Positions 1 to 31,790 of a stretch of DNA of 64,000 bases are shown piece by piece. The translations under genes were made by a program, and so were the position numbers. Within the stretch, counting starts at the first letter, position 1, and each line of letters opens with the position of its first letter. The notes under the pieces are model-generated. The model was not told the origin of the DNA, did not search any database, and saw only the letters and a program-made list of their open reading frames with translations. This DNA is from Axinella damicornis. Its lineage: Eukaryota; Porifera; Demospongiae; Axinellida; Axinellidae. The stretch covers positions 10,860,785 through 10,924,784 of the forward strand of contig OZ007516.1 of assembly GCA_963931865.1 (NCBI GenBank), in the 5' to 3' direction.

Positions 1-174
1 GCTGTTCTCGAAAATTCCAGTATGATGTCTCGAACATTCTACGCAGAGTTCGAGGTTCAGTAAATATTGAAGTACGAAGGTCGCGCGTCACTATAGTCTA
101 GTCCCGCCCCACGAACATCCCACTTCCGTTACACACAGACAGACAGACACACTGTTAAAATCTTAATGTATTGA
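1..174 (-). mobile_element. Helitron-like repeat, copy 0 (cut by window edge)
   Basis: Read on the minus strand this begins TCAATACATTAAG (5'-TC at 174-173, preceded by A). It continues through a GT-rich stretch and the conserved block around 65-125. The same order of blocks occurs at 23876, 31790 (minus) and 50018. The internal 30-bp minisatellite and the 3' hairpin lie outside the window. The Helitron assignment is inferred from the A/TC 5' junction. Confidence 0.6.
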
Positions 175-725
175 TATAGCACACACACATGCACTATTGA
201 AGGCCATCAGCGGCTCAATTTGACCAATTAGAGGTAGCCCACACCCCCCTCAGTTTTGCAGTAATGTGTTATGTGCTCCTGAGTAATGGTATCATGGAAG
301 AGGATGACCGTTGAACTATACGTTCAAATGCACTCCTTCACAGGCTCACATACCTCCTCCGCCCATCCCAGACATTTCCAGGAGTGGTCCACGCCCCCTG
401 AGGCTAGACGTCCACACTCCAGTGCCAGCTACAACCCCACTCTGAAAGGGAATGAGGATTACATGAGCAGCCTCAGTTTGTAATTATCCTTACGGTAGCT
501 AGTCACTTCCCCCCAGGGTGCATAGCTTAAAATTAACCTAAGGGGAAGGTGACTCACAAATGCGAGCTACATGACTTGTATGTCATCATGTATGTGTACA
601 TGTATTGAACTCTAAGACTTCAGTGATGTTAAAATTCTTCTGTGGTATACCCTGAACACAAAATCATGTGTAGGACTGCGGGTATATTAATCTTGACTTC
701 TTTGTCAAATTTCTACATGTAACTG
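175..725. other. No gene seen
   Basis: I see no convincing exon here. Short open frames lack splice context or recognisable motifs. Confidence 0.5.
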
Positions 726-790
726 CCAATGGCTTCAAAACTTAGAGGCTTTACTAACTACCCTAAGGCCTACATGTGCTCAGATTGCTC
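726..790 (+). repeat. Relic of the fold-back family seen at 52.1-52.4 kb
   Basis: The run of GGCTTCAAA, CTTAGAGGCTTTACTA, CTACC and CTACATG matches, in order, one arm of the fold-back at 52335-52400. Only one arm survives. Confidence 0.4.
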
Positions 791-890
791 TATTTAATGT
801 GGTGAGCCAAGAGTCCCACAGTGTATTCTCACAACATTCCAGTATGTATATAATTATTCTTCTGAAGACTGACTGTATCCTGTGCCTAGC

Positions 891-1012
891 TAGTCTCGTT
901 CCCAGACCCAAACAACCCCAGTGAAGATCGCTTGCAGTATCTCCCCCCTCCTTCCCCGCGAGATACTGCAAGAGACCTTCGCTGGGGTTGTTTGGGTCTG
1001 GGAACGAGACTA
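891..1012. mobile_element. Palindromic MITE, TAGTCTCGTTCCCAG ends
   Basis: A near-perfect hairpin. The left arm TAGTCTCGTTCCCAGACCC is mirrored by GGGTCTGGGAACGAGACTA, with a short CT-rich loop around 941-957. It is flanked by the direct repeat GTGCCTAGC (882-890 and 1013-1021), so the insertion is real. TSD length suggests hAT-like mobilisation. Confidence 0.8.
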
Positions 1013-1120
1013 GTGCCTAGCCTCACTCCAAGCCACCACCAGATTTTCAAATCTTGTGACCACAGAACACCCACATTTCATGCATCTTTTGATTATAGCT
1101 AAACTATATGCAGCTTATGT

Positions 1121-1260
1121 ATCTCAGAACTGTTACCCACAGGATAAACTCACCCTGCAAACGGCAAACGGCAAATAGTACACGCCCTAGATCTCAGAAC
1201 TGTTACCCACAGGATAAACTCACCTTGCAAACGACAAACAGCAAATAGTACACGCCCTAG
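1121..1260 (+). repeat. 70-bp tandem duplication
   Basis: Two adjacent copies (1121-1190 and 1191-1260), both starting ATCTCAGAACTG and ending CACGCCCTAG, differ at only a few positions. It lies just upstream of the first exon of the FKBP-leprecan gene, so it may be in its promoter region. Confidence 0.85.
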
Positions 1261-1496
1261 TAGCTATATAGCTCGAATCTGCTCGATCGATCATCAGCTT
1301 ATGACAATCAGCTGATTATACGTTCGTATTCTGGGCATCGGCGGACGTTTCCCAATGAGTCCAGTCCGGTTCACAATCTGGAAATTGTTCTGGGAATGAA
1401 TTTAAGTCACGCAAAATAATTGCAGGAACACACTCCCTTTGTGTGCATGCAGAACAAGGCAATCGGTATTCAGTAGTGTCCGTGCTTCATCTGAAG

Positions 1497-23755
<22,259 letters not shown>

Positions 23756-23875
23756 CTGCACCTGGTTCTGTTGTTAACTGCTTAATCATTTCTCTAATTT
23801 CCTGCTTATCAAGATAATCAACAAACGTTGCGAGCTACATTTGTAATGAATGATTTTTCCGACGTGGAAGGGCCA

Positions 23876-24328
23876 TCAATACATTAAGATTTTAACCGTG
23901 TGTGTGTCTGTGTAACGGAAGTGGGATGTACGTGGGGCGGATCTCTGCGTAGCCTGAATGTTCGAGAATTATGGACATATGGCTGGAATCTTCCAGAACA
24001 GCTGGCGAAGCGGACACAATCGGGGAGCAGCAGTTGAAACGGACGCCATCAGGGAGCAGAGTTGAGCATTCGGGGAGCAGCAGCCGAAGCGAACGAAATC
24101 GGGAAGCAGTTGAAACGGACGCAAGCGGCGAGCAGCAGCTGAAGCGAATGCAAGCTGGAGCTCAGCAGCAGTTGAAACGGATCGATGCAATCGCGCAGGG
24201 AGCAGCAGCTGAAGCGGACGCAATCGGACGGGGTACAGCAGCTCTGCACAGAGGGCTATCCGGCACCGGATTACTCAGGCACGTAGGCGAACGAGGGGGA
24301 AGTAGCTGAGCGAGCGAAGCTACTTGTA
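23876..24328 (+). mobile_element. Helitron-like repeat, copy 1, with internal minisatellite
   Basis: Begins A/TCAATACATTAAG (23876), then a GT-rich stretch, ACGGAAGTGGGATG, and an array of about 30-bp units around GAGCAGCAG(T/C)TGAAGCGGAC and CAATCGG. It ends with a hairpin AAGTAGCT...AGCTACTT (about 24300-24325). Copies at 31438-31790 and 50018-50480 have the same layout. The 5'-TC and near-terminal 3' hairpin fit a non-autonomous Helitron. I do not see a canonical CTRR end. Confidence 0.65.
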
Positions 24329-24575
24329 GATAATAATATTAATGCCATTATACCTATATATCGGTGGCCCTACTTGGGCTTTTTTTAAACATGTTTAATG
24401 CAATGAGATGCATTACGGAGAGCACAGTATGGCTAATGAGGAAGGTGCAAGAGCTAGGTACAGGGGACAACCAATGAATACTCGCAGTACTACAGAAAAA
24501 AAGACATGGTAAAAACAGTTACAAGAGATGATCTCCAGATCGATGGTTCAGTGATGCATGGCAAACATTTATTAT

Positions 24576-24618
24576 ATTGTACGACAGCTGTTTCGGCCTT
24601 CCGGCCTTATCAGGTACA
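24576..24618 (-). ncRNA. Hammerhead-ribozyme-like motif (degenerate)
   Basis: On the minus strand: stem I TGTAC...GTACA, core CTGATAA, stem II GGCC-GGAA-GGCC, GAAA, short palindromic stem III (ACAGCTGT), cleavage triplet GTC. The order and pairing match the short hammerheads of Penelope-like elements and retrozymes. The core has A where G8 is required (CUGAUGA), so this copy is probably inactive. Confidence 0.45.
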
Positions 24619-24619
24619 G

Positions 24620-26115
24620 AATGCATAAGTACAGAATGCAGAATGGTAATTTTGTATTGTATTGTATAAATGTTCTTTTAATAACAGGGTTGCTGCATCA
24701 CTGATGGTACGTATAAATTATGTCAGGAGCGTCCAGGCGTTCACCGAAGACCGTCTGACGCGCACCCCGGACTACAGTATTTGCCATCATGCATGACCTA
24801 TATAATTATAAGCTCATAAATGGGGTTTAGTATAGGACTGGTACGGTGCTTGACTGTTTGCTTCTTTCATAACACTTACACAAGAAACCATTGTTATGCT
24901 AGTGTGCTAATAAACTACGCATAGCTTGTAAACTATAGCACTTTTTAACTCTTTACCAATGACTGCATGCAAAAGCCGTCACATCCCATAAGATTTGTTT
25001 CTGCTACCTGCCTGTATGTCTGTCTCCATTGTTGTACTTTACCTGCTATTGATGGTGAATTACTACTTGAACTGAGCTATGTCATTGTGGAATTCCAAGT
25101 CGTCAGACGCTGCGCATTACAGTTGGTAAAAGTTATGGCCCTTGAGGTGCAGCTATAACTGCATGGCTAGGAATAGCTACATACACTATGCAGAAAGGAC
25201 TGCAGATAACCTTGGCTGCATGCCTACAATGGATCTCTTGGCCACCTCACAGAAGAACCCCTTGATCCTGCTATAGACTCCTGCACTGGAACGAAAGGTT
25301 TAGCAACGTACCCATATAATATTATAGAAAAAACATATTATAGCTACATTCTTATGCATAGCTAGCCTCCATGCATACATACACTGTTTCCCATTCCCTG
25401 AGATGCTGCTGTGTGGCTATGTATGTCAAACATGGTTGTGAGGTCGTTTGCTAGATTCCTATAGGCTTGTTATGTGGACTTTTGGTACTGATGGGCGTTG
25501 TAAATAATACTAAGAATTTCCTCAAATCTAAACAGGTAGCTAGCTAACACCTTTATCCATGTTTCAAACAGCAAAGATCAACAATATTAATCGTAGCTAA
25601 GCCACCTAACATGTACTCTCACTTGAACACCAACATTATTTTAGTAAGTGTTATTGCTACTAAGTGTAACATAGAACGCCAAGTTAAGTTCTTCGTTGAG
25701 TGCACTGGATGTATAAACCCTGTTTGGCATAATTATAATTATACCAAGTTAGCACTAACAGTGCCACATGTTTTGTGCATGTCAAGGTTTTGTTACCATC
25801 TGCTACAACATACGTCTATGTTTCTAAGGCTTGCAGCATAATGCATCTCACACAGAAAGGAGTGAAAAAATATTATAATGAAGATAACACCTTTTGTAGT
25901 GGGTTGCATATAGCACATCACTGCATGTGTTGGTATTACTCACCTCCATATTTTCACAGTTATGCAAGTTTGTCCATTCTCCTTGTGCATGTGTTTAGGT
26001 GCATGTATCCATCTACTAGCATAATCTAATACAACATTGTGACTCACTGAAAATGAAGTAAACTTTCCATGTTTTATTTTGACTGCAGTAATAGCCTCCA
26101 CGGGCGGCGGAACGT

Positions 26116-26118
<3 letters not shown>
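24620..26118. other. Intergenic, no gene seen
   Basis: AT-rich sequence. A fragment near 24960-24995 resembles the SINE body at about 21450-21490. No coding exon recognised. Confidence 0.45.

Positions 26119-26161
<43 letters not shown>
26119..26161 (+). repeat. Poly-G run, 43 nt
   Basis: Uninterrupted G43 followed by AGGGGG. Other long G/C runs occur at 42177, 52280, 55673 and 63554. Confidence 0.95.
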
Positions 26162-26162
<1 letters not shown>

Positions 26163-27010
26163 GGGGGCAAGAGATATTACACGCTGCCGTTGTTTTTCTG
26201 TGATGCCATTGCATTGACTACAGCGACGGGCCAAATCTCGATGGGAGAGAGAGAAGATGGTGTCTGTAAGTGTCGCGGGATGTTTCCCAGCAGTCATGAA
26301 CTCCAGAAAAGCACAAGGGGCGGTTCTTTCTACTAGTCGAGACGCCCGCTTGACTGTGTGGAGCGGCTCGATCGACTGCATCGTCATACAGCACTTTGTC
26401 GAGGTCTGTCACTACCAGTATGTCATTCCCCTGCCTCGCTACCATTGGAGTCTTGATACTGGCCTTTTCTCTGTCTTCTAGTAGTCGTCATCCTTGAGTC
26501 TCCGTACACGTGCGAGCTAAAAATAGTAACGGGACTACCGTGGGAAAGTTTTCAATTTCGCAGTGACTATTGACACCGATCATCGGTGTCGATAAGGGAT
26601 CGGCTAAATTCACCCGTTTTGAAACATAATTATTATGAATAATTGATAAGTTACGTTTAACCCTTTGGTGCGTGCAAGTACAGTGTATATAAACAATGAA
26701 AATGAGCTGCCGTCGCTGGTCTAGTCACAGAGATTCTTGGGCCATGTATTGGTGGTCTCCATCTGCTGGAGTACCGGCACTGGGATGGCAGGTACAGTTA
26801 CTCCTGGAGGTGCTTTGAAATAGCCATTTTGAAGCCCCTGGGTATAGAGTGGAAACAAGTATAGACTACATCGTGTCTCAAAACGTGGAAGTTGAGCTTA
26901 GCTAATAGCAAACCTGTGCGAAGTAGCGAGGAGACACTTTACTGTGCATGTGAAAGTTGGTGTTTCCAGAGTTTTTCTTGGATAGTACTGAGCCTGCATG
27001 AAATTACATG

Positions 27011-27195
27011 TTATGTCAGTTTGCAATCTTTTGATGATGTCAGTACACTTTGTGGCTTACACTTCCTCTTTGCACAGCATTGTTTCTTTCTCCCTGGGCC
27101 CCCAAATTTTGGCTTGTCAGCACAAAAGAGACAGTCCCCACAGTCGTCTTCTACTAGGCACCCTTCGCACTCGCCACACCTTGATCTCTTCTTGC
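27011..27195 (-). CDS. MULE exon 7: CXXC zinc finger
   Basis: Reads KKRSRCGECEGCLVEDDCGD, CLFCADKPKFGG, then KKQCCAKRKCK. Two CxxCxxC clusters, the KFGG motif and the two closing cysteines are all in place, as in MLL/DNMT1/CFP1-type CXXC fingers. Joined in phase 1 to exon 6 (G plus GC). Stop TAA at 27013-27011. Confidence 0.9.
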
Positions 27196-30100
27196 CTGTA
27201 AACAGTAACAACTGCTGAGGTGAGTGTGCCTTCGTAAGAAACAGTATGTACAGCACAAATAACCTGCAGTAGGTTTCCCTGGCGTAGTAGTCCTTCCCGG
27301 CACTACTTCTGTGGAAGGTAATGTTGCAGTGGTGTTTGCCTTCTCTGCAGCCTCCTGTAAGAGTGTCCGGTACGCAAACAATAAGTACATCTATGTGATA
27401 TCACATTAATTGGAGTGAGCTGTATGCTAGCCACCTATGAAGCAGCCAATCTATGCATGAGGTGAGAGTGAGAACTGAAGCATTATTCTCAAAAGTGGAT
27501 GAGTTTGCCCTACCTGTTGAATTTCTAATACTGGTAGTTAAATGAATACCCACTAAATCCCCAATCCACTAAATTTTGATTATGATACCTTTCGAAGACG
27601 GTCTGCTCGAATACCAACCCTGTTCCGATAGGCTGAAGGGGCTTTGTTCCTTCGTCCATTAGTTTCCTTAAGAGCACTACATTGTCGAAGCCTCATTCTC
27701 GCCCTGATATGAGCATACTTGTTCTTGGTTTGGCGTGCTCTTTCAACCACTGCAGGCCTGATGATCAGTCCTTCCACAGTAGGCAACTTTTCCTGGAAGT
27801 CTGACTTGATTTTCTTTAGCTGCTCGTCTAGGTGCAACAGGTCATCAGCAGTAGGGCAAGCATATGTAAGTGTGCCTATTTCCTTCAGAGTGATCCTCAC
27901 TCCCTCTGCAGCTGACTGTATGGAGACACACTGCTTCTGTGGCAATGTAAAGTACAATGATCGATCAAGGTGATACTGTGGATTACATAATACACACACT
28001 TACTCTCACTGGTAGGTCACCAAGCACATCTGTGGTATCCATGGAGTCATTTGTGGTGTTATCAATGGCAATTGGTTCACTCCTCTGCTGGAAGTGGCAA
28101 CAGATTGCATCTACATCCATTGAGAGGTAGGCACTCTGGAGGTATTGCGAAGGTAACTGCTCCCATTGCCACTCTTTCCTGTGCTTAAACACTGCAAAGA
28201 AGTGCTTACATGGCAGATGGTGCCGTAGCCAATCTTTGCATGTGCACGAAGGCATCTGATCAGTTGTGTCCTTGCCAAAGTTGATCTTGTACTTACATCC
28301 ACTTGCCTTCTCCACCTCAAAGATACCCTTCTTGCTGTCAACATCATGGATGGACTCAGCAGGAAACTTGGAGCTGTTGGACTTCCGGTCAAGGCAATGC
28401 AGAATCACAGAGCGTGGCCTATCATGAAGGTATGGTGGAACGAAATTCTTGTAACTCCTGTACTGCGATGATTGCTGATAATTCTTCACAAGATACTTCT
28501 GCTTGCAGCATGGGAGATAATTCTCAACCAGGAGGGTGATAGTATTTGACAGAGTGGTCTGACGCCTTTTGCGTGGTAAGAAACTGTACTTGAACAACTT
28601 GTTCTGGGCTTCAGTACCATTATTTGTGTCCACTGCTCCATGGTAGTCATTGTCCCGGAAAGCCCTAGCCCAGCGCTGTTGAATTAGGTATACATTATGG
28701 GATGAAGACATCCCTAATATACATATACACTAGCTAGCAATTGGGCGAGTGTGAGCGAGCCCCACACTAGTCATAGTCGAGTGTCGCTTGCGCTAGCTTT
28801 GTCTCCCATACCATAAGCAAGAGTTCATAACAATAAGAGTGTGCAACTGCCATATGGTATCAACTACCACCATCTCGGCAGTATATATGACAGTATGACA
28901 GTATGATGTAGACAATCAGTGGCTCAGCTGCATGCTCCTAAGTGTGAAATTGTGATTACCACAGAGTTTACACAGCATATGTACATGTTGACCACACTGT
29001 TTGCAAGTCATACTGCTGAGATGGTGGTAGTGGATACCATATGGCAGTTGCACACTCTTATTGTTATGAACTCTTGCCGTAAGTCTGGCGCATGCAATAG
29101 AACATTGCATACAATTCCAGACATCATACTACGTCATGTACATGTACGCGATCCACGACTGCTCAATCAGTGATCTGCGCCTGGAGTGAAGTTGAAAGCG
29201 ATAATAGCTAGGACAAACCACTGTCTCTAAAATTACACACATGCACACGCAGGTTGCTGACGCTCGCCCATAATGTCCTGCATTCCACTAGTACATGTAC
29301 TTGTATAGATGTATGTCAGTCAGTGGCACACTATTCACTGCCTCATCCCCCTCATCACAATAGTACCGCAGAGGAATTGAGGCTAAAACATATTCATGAC
29401 AATATAAAATATTGTTAGGTAAGTACCTCAGGAATTGAGAGCCACATGTTCAACAGCCACTGACGAACACTCTGATGGTTTTTCCAAACCTGGGAGGCTT
29501 TTAGGTCATTCACAGCCAGCTTGTACAGCTCTCCTAGATCATCTCCTTCAGCTGGAGGTGCCCAGGCACACGCACGAAGTTTTTCAAGGAGTGTGTCTGC
29601 TTCGACTTGGGTAAGACCATTTTTGTGGTTTCGGCACCACCGTACCCAGGCTTGTTCTCGGTGGAAGTCACACAAGTAAACCTTAGTGCTTGGAAAAACA
29701 GCTTGCACTGCGGCCAACTCGGCCTCGGAATAATCAGACATAAAGAACCTAGGGTTCCAGTCTGAGTTCCAAGATTTCAACATTTGGAGAGCCTCCTCAA
29801 TGTTATCTGCAGATTCGCTTTGTACGATAAATTCGCCCACCACAGAGTAACCTACATTGGTCCTAACACATATGAAAAACAGTGCTAGCTCGTACTTAGT
29901 TGTCTTGTACGTAGCGTCTATCAAGCTAATGGTATTCCCATACCGTGCTAGTAGCTGTTTCTGCCAGTTGGTTTGATGTACCCACAGCAGTGGCTGTTCG
30001 TAGCTGCCTGTGTCATGTACTGTGTTGCTCTCTTCAGCTCCATCGTTGCCTCTATACATGTGCACACTGGTGTAGTTTGTTCTGTTTTCAGGTGGTGGAG

Positions 30101-31320
30101 TTGTTTCACTTGGATGCTTCTCCATACTGACCTTCTCAACGAATGGACGAAAGAAGTGAGTACTGTCAGGGTCAGTTTTTCTCCACTGTTCAATCTTTAG
30201 CTTGGCATTTTCCTGGTCAAGGCAAGAAAGCTGGATTGCACGTTTGGCCATATAGATATGATTTTTGAGATCACTATCTAGTGGAAAGTAAGCTCGATCA
30301 TTGGGGTCAGGTACGTCATCTTTGCACAGATCATGCACAACATACTAGCGAAGGAGACTCCGTACCTGACTAATGTCGGTGATTCCATCACCGACAATTT
30401 CAGATATTTTGGTTGCCACTTTCTCATTCATCCTTTGGGAAAATCCGGCTACTCCTCCCCCTGTAGGATGTCCATGGTGAGCACTCTCTGTTGGCAGGGA
30501 GACAAAGTAGGCAGTGGTGGTTTCCACCAGGGCTGCATCCCGGTTGAGCTGTTGTTTTAACTCCTGCATCAGTCTTTGTTTGAGGGTACGTATGGGTACG
30601 GTGACTTTGTTTCCATCTTGGTGAACTTTGTACTCTGGATAGAGCACACACTTTTTGATGACTATATGTGCATGGCAGCCTATCTTTCGACTGCCTTGCA
30701 CTTTGACTCTTGAGCTTTTGGGCGGTTTCTCTTTATAATATCGTGGTCCAAACTGGCAATCAAGTGTCTTGGTTTCCACAATTGAGAAAGGTGTGCCTTC
30801 TCGGTTCATTTGTCCCATGCTCCAATATATCTTGGGAGACATCTATAGTGCATTGAGGTGGATTATACCACAGTGAAGTACAATCATGTAATAGAGTAGT
30901 TAGCATTGATATAGGCTCCTTGCTTTAGTATTGAGCTGTTATCAACGTACCTTCTTTTCACTTTCCTTCTGAGATTGATCATTCTCCTTGTTGCTGCAGG
31001 CAGCAGATGTCTTTGATGAGCGACGAGTGCCATAACTGGTGACAGTTGTCTTCCTGTGAGACTCCAGGACTTGATCAAGATCCTCCACCCAACCCTCAAA
31101 GAACACGCCTCGACATTGAAGACCCCTGTTCCAGTCTTCCATCTACAATAAGAAAATTATTGTGCCTTTGATCATTGACATGCAGCTCTAGAGTAATACT
31201 CCATGGGCAGGAGGCCTGCATGTATACTGTTTTTCTTGTCTGTATTGTGAATAGTTTGATTACCTGGTCTGTTGCTGCAATCCCCAAGACTGATCCCCAA
31301 GAAGGAAAGACTGATGGCAC
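27011..31320 (-). CDS. MULE transposase: CaRF-like + MULE + SWIM + CXXC
   Basis: Seven exons with matched phases: 31320-31264, 31142-30951, 30842-29427, 28675-28004, 27936-27589, 27354-27264, 27195-27011, about 987 codons. Landmarks in order: CaRF-like domain (IVETKTLDCQFGPRYY...KIGCHAHIVIKKCVLYPEYK, ~93-160), MULE core with Asp ~392 (SLIDATYK), Asp ~453 (FFMSDYSEAE) and CDFH ~474, SWIM finger (CTCKDWLRHHLPCKHF) in exon 4, coiled/basic region, then a C-terminal CXXC finger. It would encode the mobilising enzyme of the flanking TIR element. One TAG (30345-30347) interrupts exon 3. CXXC domains bind unmethylated CpG, so target-site choice is a reasonable inference. Confidence 0.8.
27264..27354 (-). 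CDS. MULE exon 6: linker
   Basis: EAAEKANTTATLPSTEVVPG then RTTTPGKPTA: a low-complexity linker between the MULE/SWIM body and the CXXC finger. Acceptor TTACAG, donor GTTATT. Confidence 0.75.
27589..27936 (-). CDS. MULE exon 5: helical basic region
   Basis: Begins KQCVSIQSAAEGVRITLKEI and ends ...KAPSAYRNRVGIRADRLRK. 116 codons, phase 0 at both ends, acceptor TTGCCACAG. No named domain. Predicted coiled coil followed by an arginine-rich tail. Confidence 0.75.
28004..28675 (-). CDS. MULE exon 4: C-terminal MULE part and SWIM finger
   Basis: Starting at an AACAG acceptor it reads RWARAFRDNDYHGAVDTNNG, TEAQNKLFKYSFLP, and later CKYKINFGKDTTDQMPSCTC, KDWLRHHLPCKHFFAVF. The CxC...CxH cluster is the SWIM motif found C-terminal to MULE cores. 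The RWARAFR start follows directly on IPE of exon 3. Confidence 0.85.
28743..29269. mobile_element. GGGCGAG-family element, copy B
   Basis: Same left block (GGGCGAGTGTGAGCGAGCCC), internal CTGGCGCATGCAATA and right block (GACGCTCGCCC) as copy A at 3675-4242. It sits in intron 3 of the MULE transposase gene, so it inserted into the transposon. Confidence 0.6.
29427..30842 (-). CDS. MULE exon 3: CaRF-like domain and catalytic core
   Basis: One 1416-nt exon. The CaRF-like part is PFSIVETKTLDCQFGPRYYK to PEYKVHQDGNKV, the linker helix NEKVATKISEIVGDGITDIS, then the MULE DDE core. TAG at 30345-30347 splits it at LLR*YVV while the same frame continues, so an ancestral CAG is likely. The donor GTACTT follows IPE. 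Confidence 0.85.
30951..31142 (-). CDS. MULE exon 2
   Basis: MEDWNRGLQCRGVFFEGWVE through KENDQSQKESEKK. 64 codons, acceptor TTGTAG, donor GTACGT, both phase 0. No named domain. Confidence 0.65.
31264..31320 (-). CDS. MULE exon 1 (putative start)
   Basis: ATG at 31320 gives MPSVFPSWGSVLGIAATDQ before a GTAATC donor, phase 0 with exon 2. Chosen because it lies just inside the TIR. Translation could instead start at the ATG that opens exon 2. Confidence 0.5.
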
Positions 31321-31437
31321 GCTGCGCTGAGCACTTGTAAATTCCCGCGTTCAGCATATGCGCATGTGACTTCAATCGGCCTTAACGGGTTAAATGTAAC
31401 TTATTAATTATTCATATGTTTCAAAACGGGTGAATTT

Positions 31438-31790
31438 AGCCGATCCCCTTCAGGGAACTGCTGCTCCCCGTTTGCCCCCGCTTCCAGCTGCTGCTCCCCG
31501 CGATTGCGCCCGCTTCAGCTGATGCTATCGCCGCTTGCGTCCGCTTCAGCTGCTGCTCCCGATCGCGTCCGCTTCGGCTGCTACTCCCCGATTGCGTCCG
31601 CTTCAACTGCTGCTCCCCGATTGCGCTTGCTGGATTCCAGCCCATGCCATTCTTCGCATTCTTCGCGGAGTTCGAGGTTCAGTAAAGGTCGCGCGTCACT
31701 ATAGTCTAGTCCCGCCCCACGAACATCCCACTTCCGTTACAGACACACACTCACACACACAAACACACGGTTAAAATCTTAATGTATTGA
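31438..31790 (-). mobile_element. Helitron-like repeat, copy 3
   Basis: Minus strand starts A/TCAATACATTAAG (31790), then the GT-rich stretch, ACGGAAGTGGGATG and the roughly 30-bp GAGCAGCAG units. It stops abruptly at about 31449 where the MULE TIR begins, lacking the 3' hairpin. Confidence 0.65.

Larger units (their letters stand above)
26596..31448 (-). mobile_element. MULE transposon with ~70-bp inverted termini
   Basis: Left GGGATCGGCTAAATTCACCC (26596) and the inverse at the right (to 31448) share CGTTTTGAAACAT, ATGAATAATT, ATAAGTTAC and TTTAACCC in the same order. They flank the spliced minus-strand transposase gene with under 600 bp (left) and under 130 bp (right) to spare. No clear TSD was found. 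The right end touches a Helitron-like copy. Confidence 0.8.

Noticed and set aside
23971..24309. Frame of EAD/AIG repeats, also at 50160-50423 and on the minus strand near 31436
   Set aside because: It follows the Helitron-like 30-bp unit and is not conserved as protein between copies.
26079..26387. Gly-rich and Pro-rich frames
   Set aside because: Created by the G43 run.
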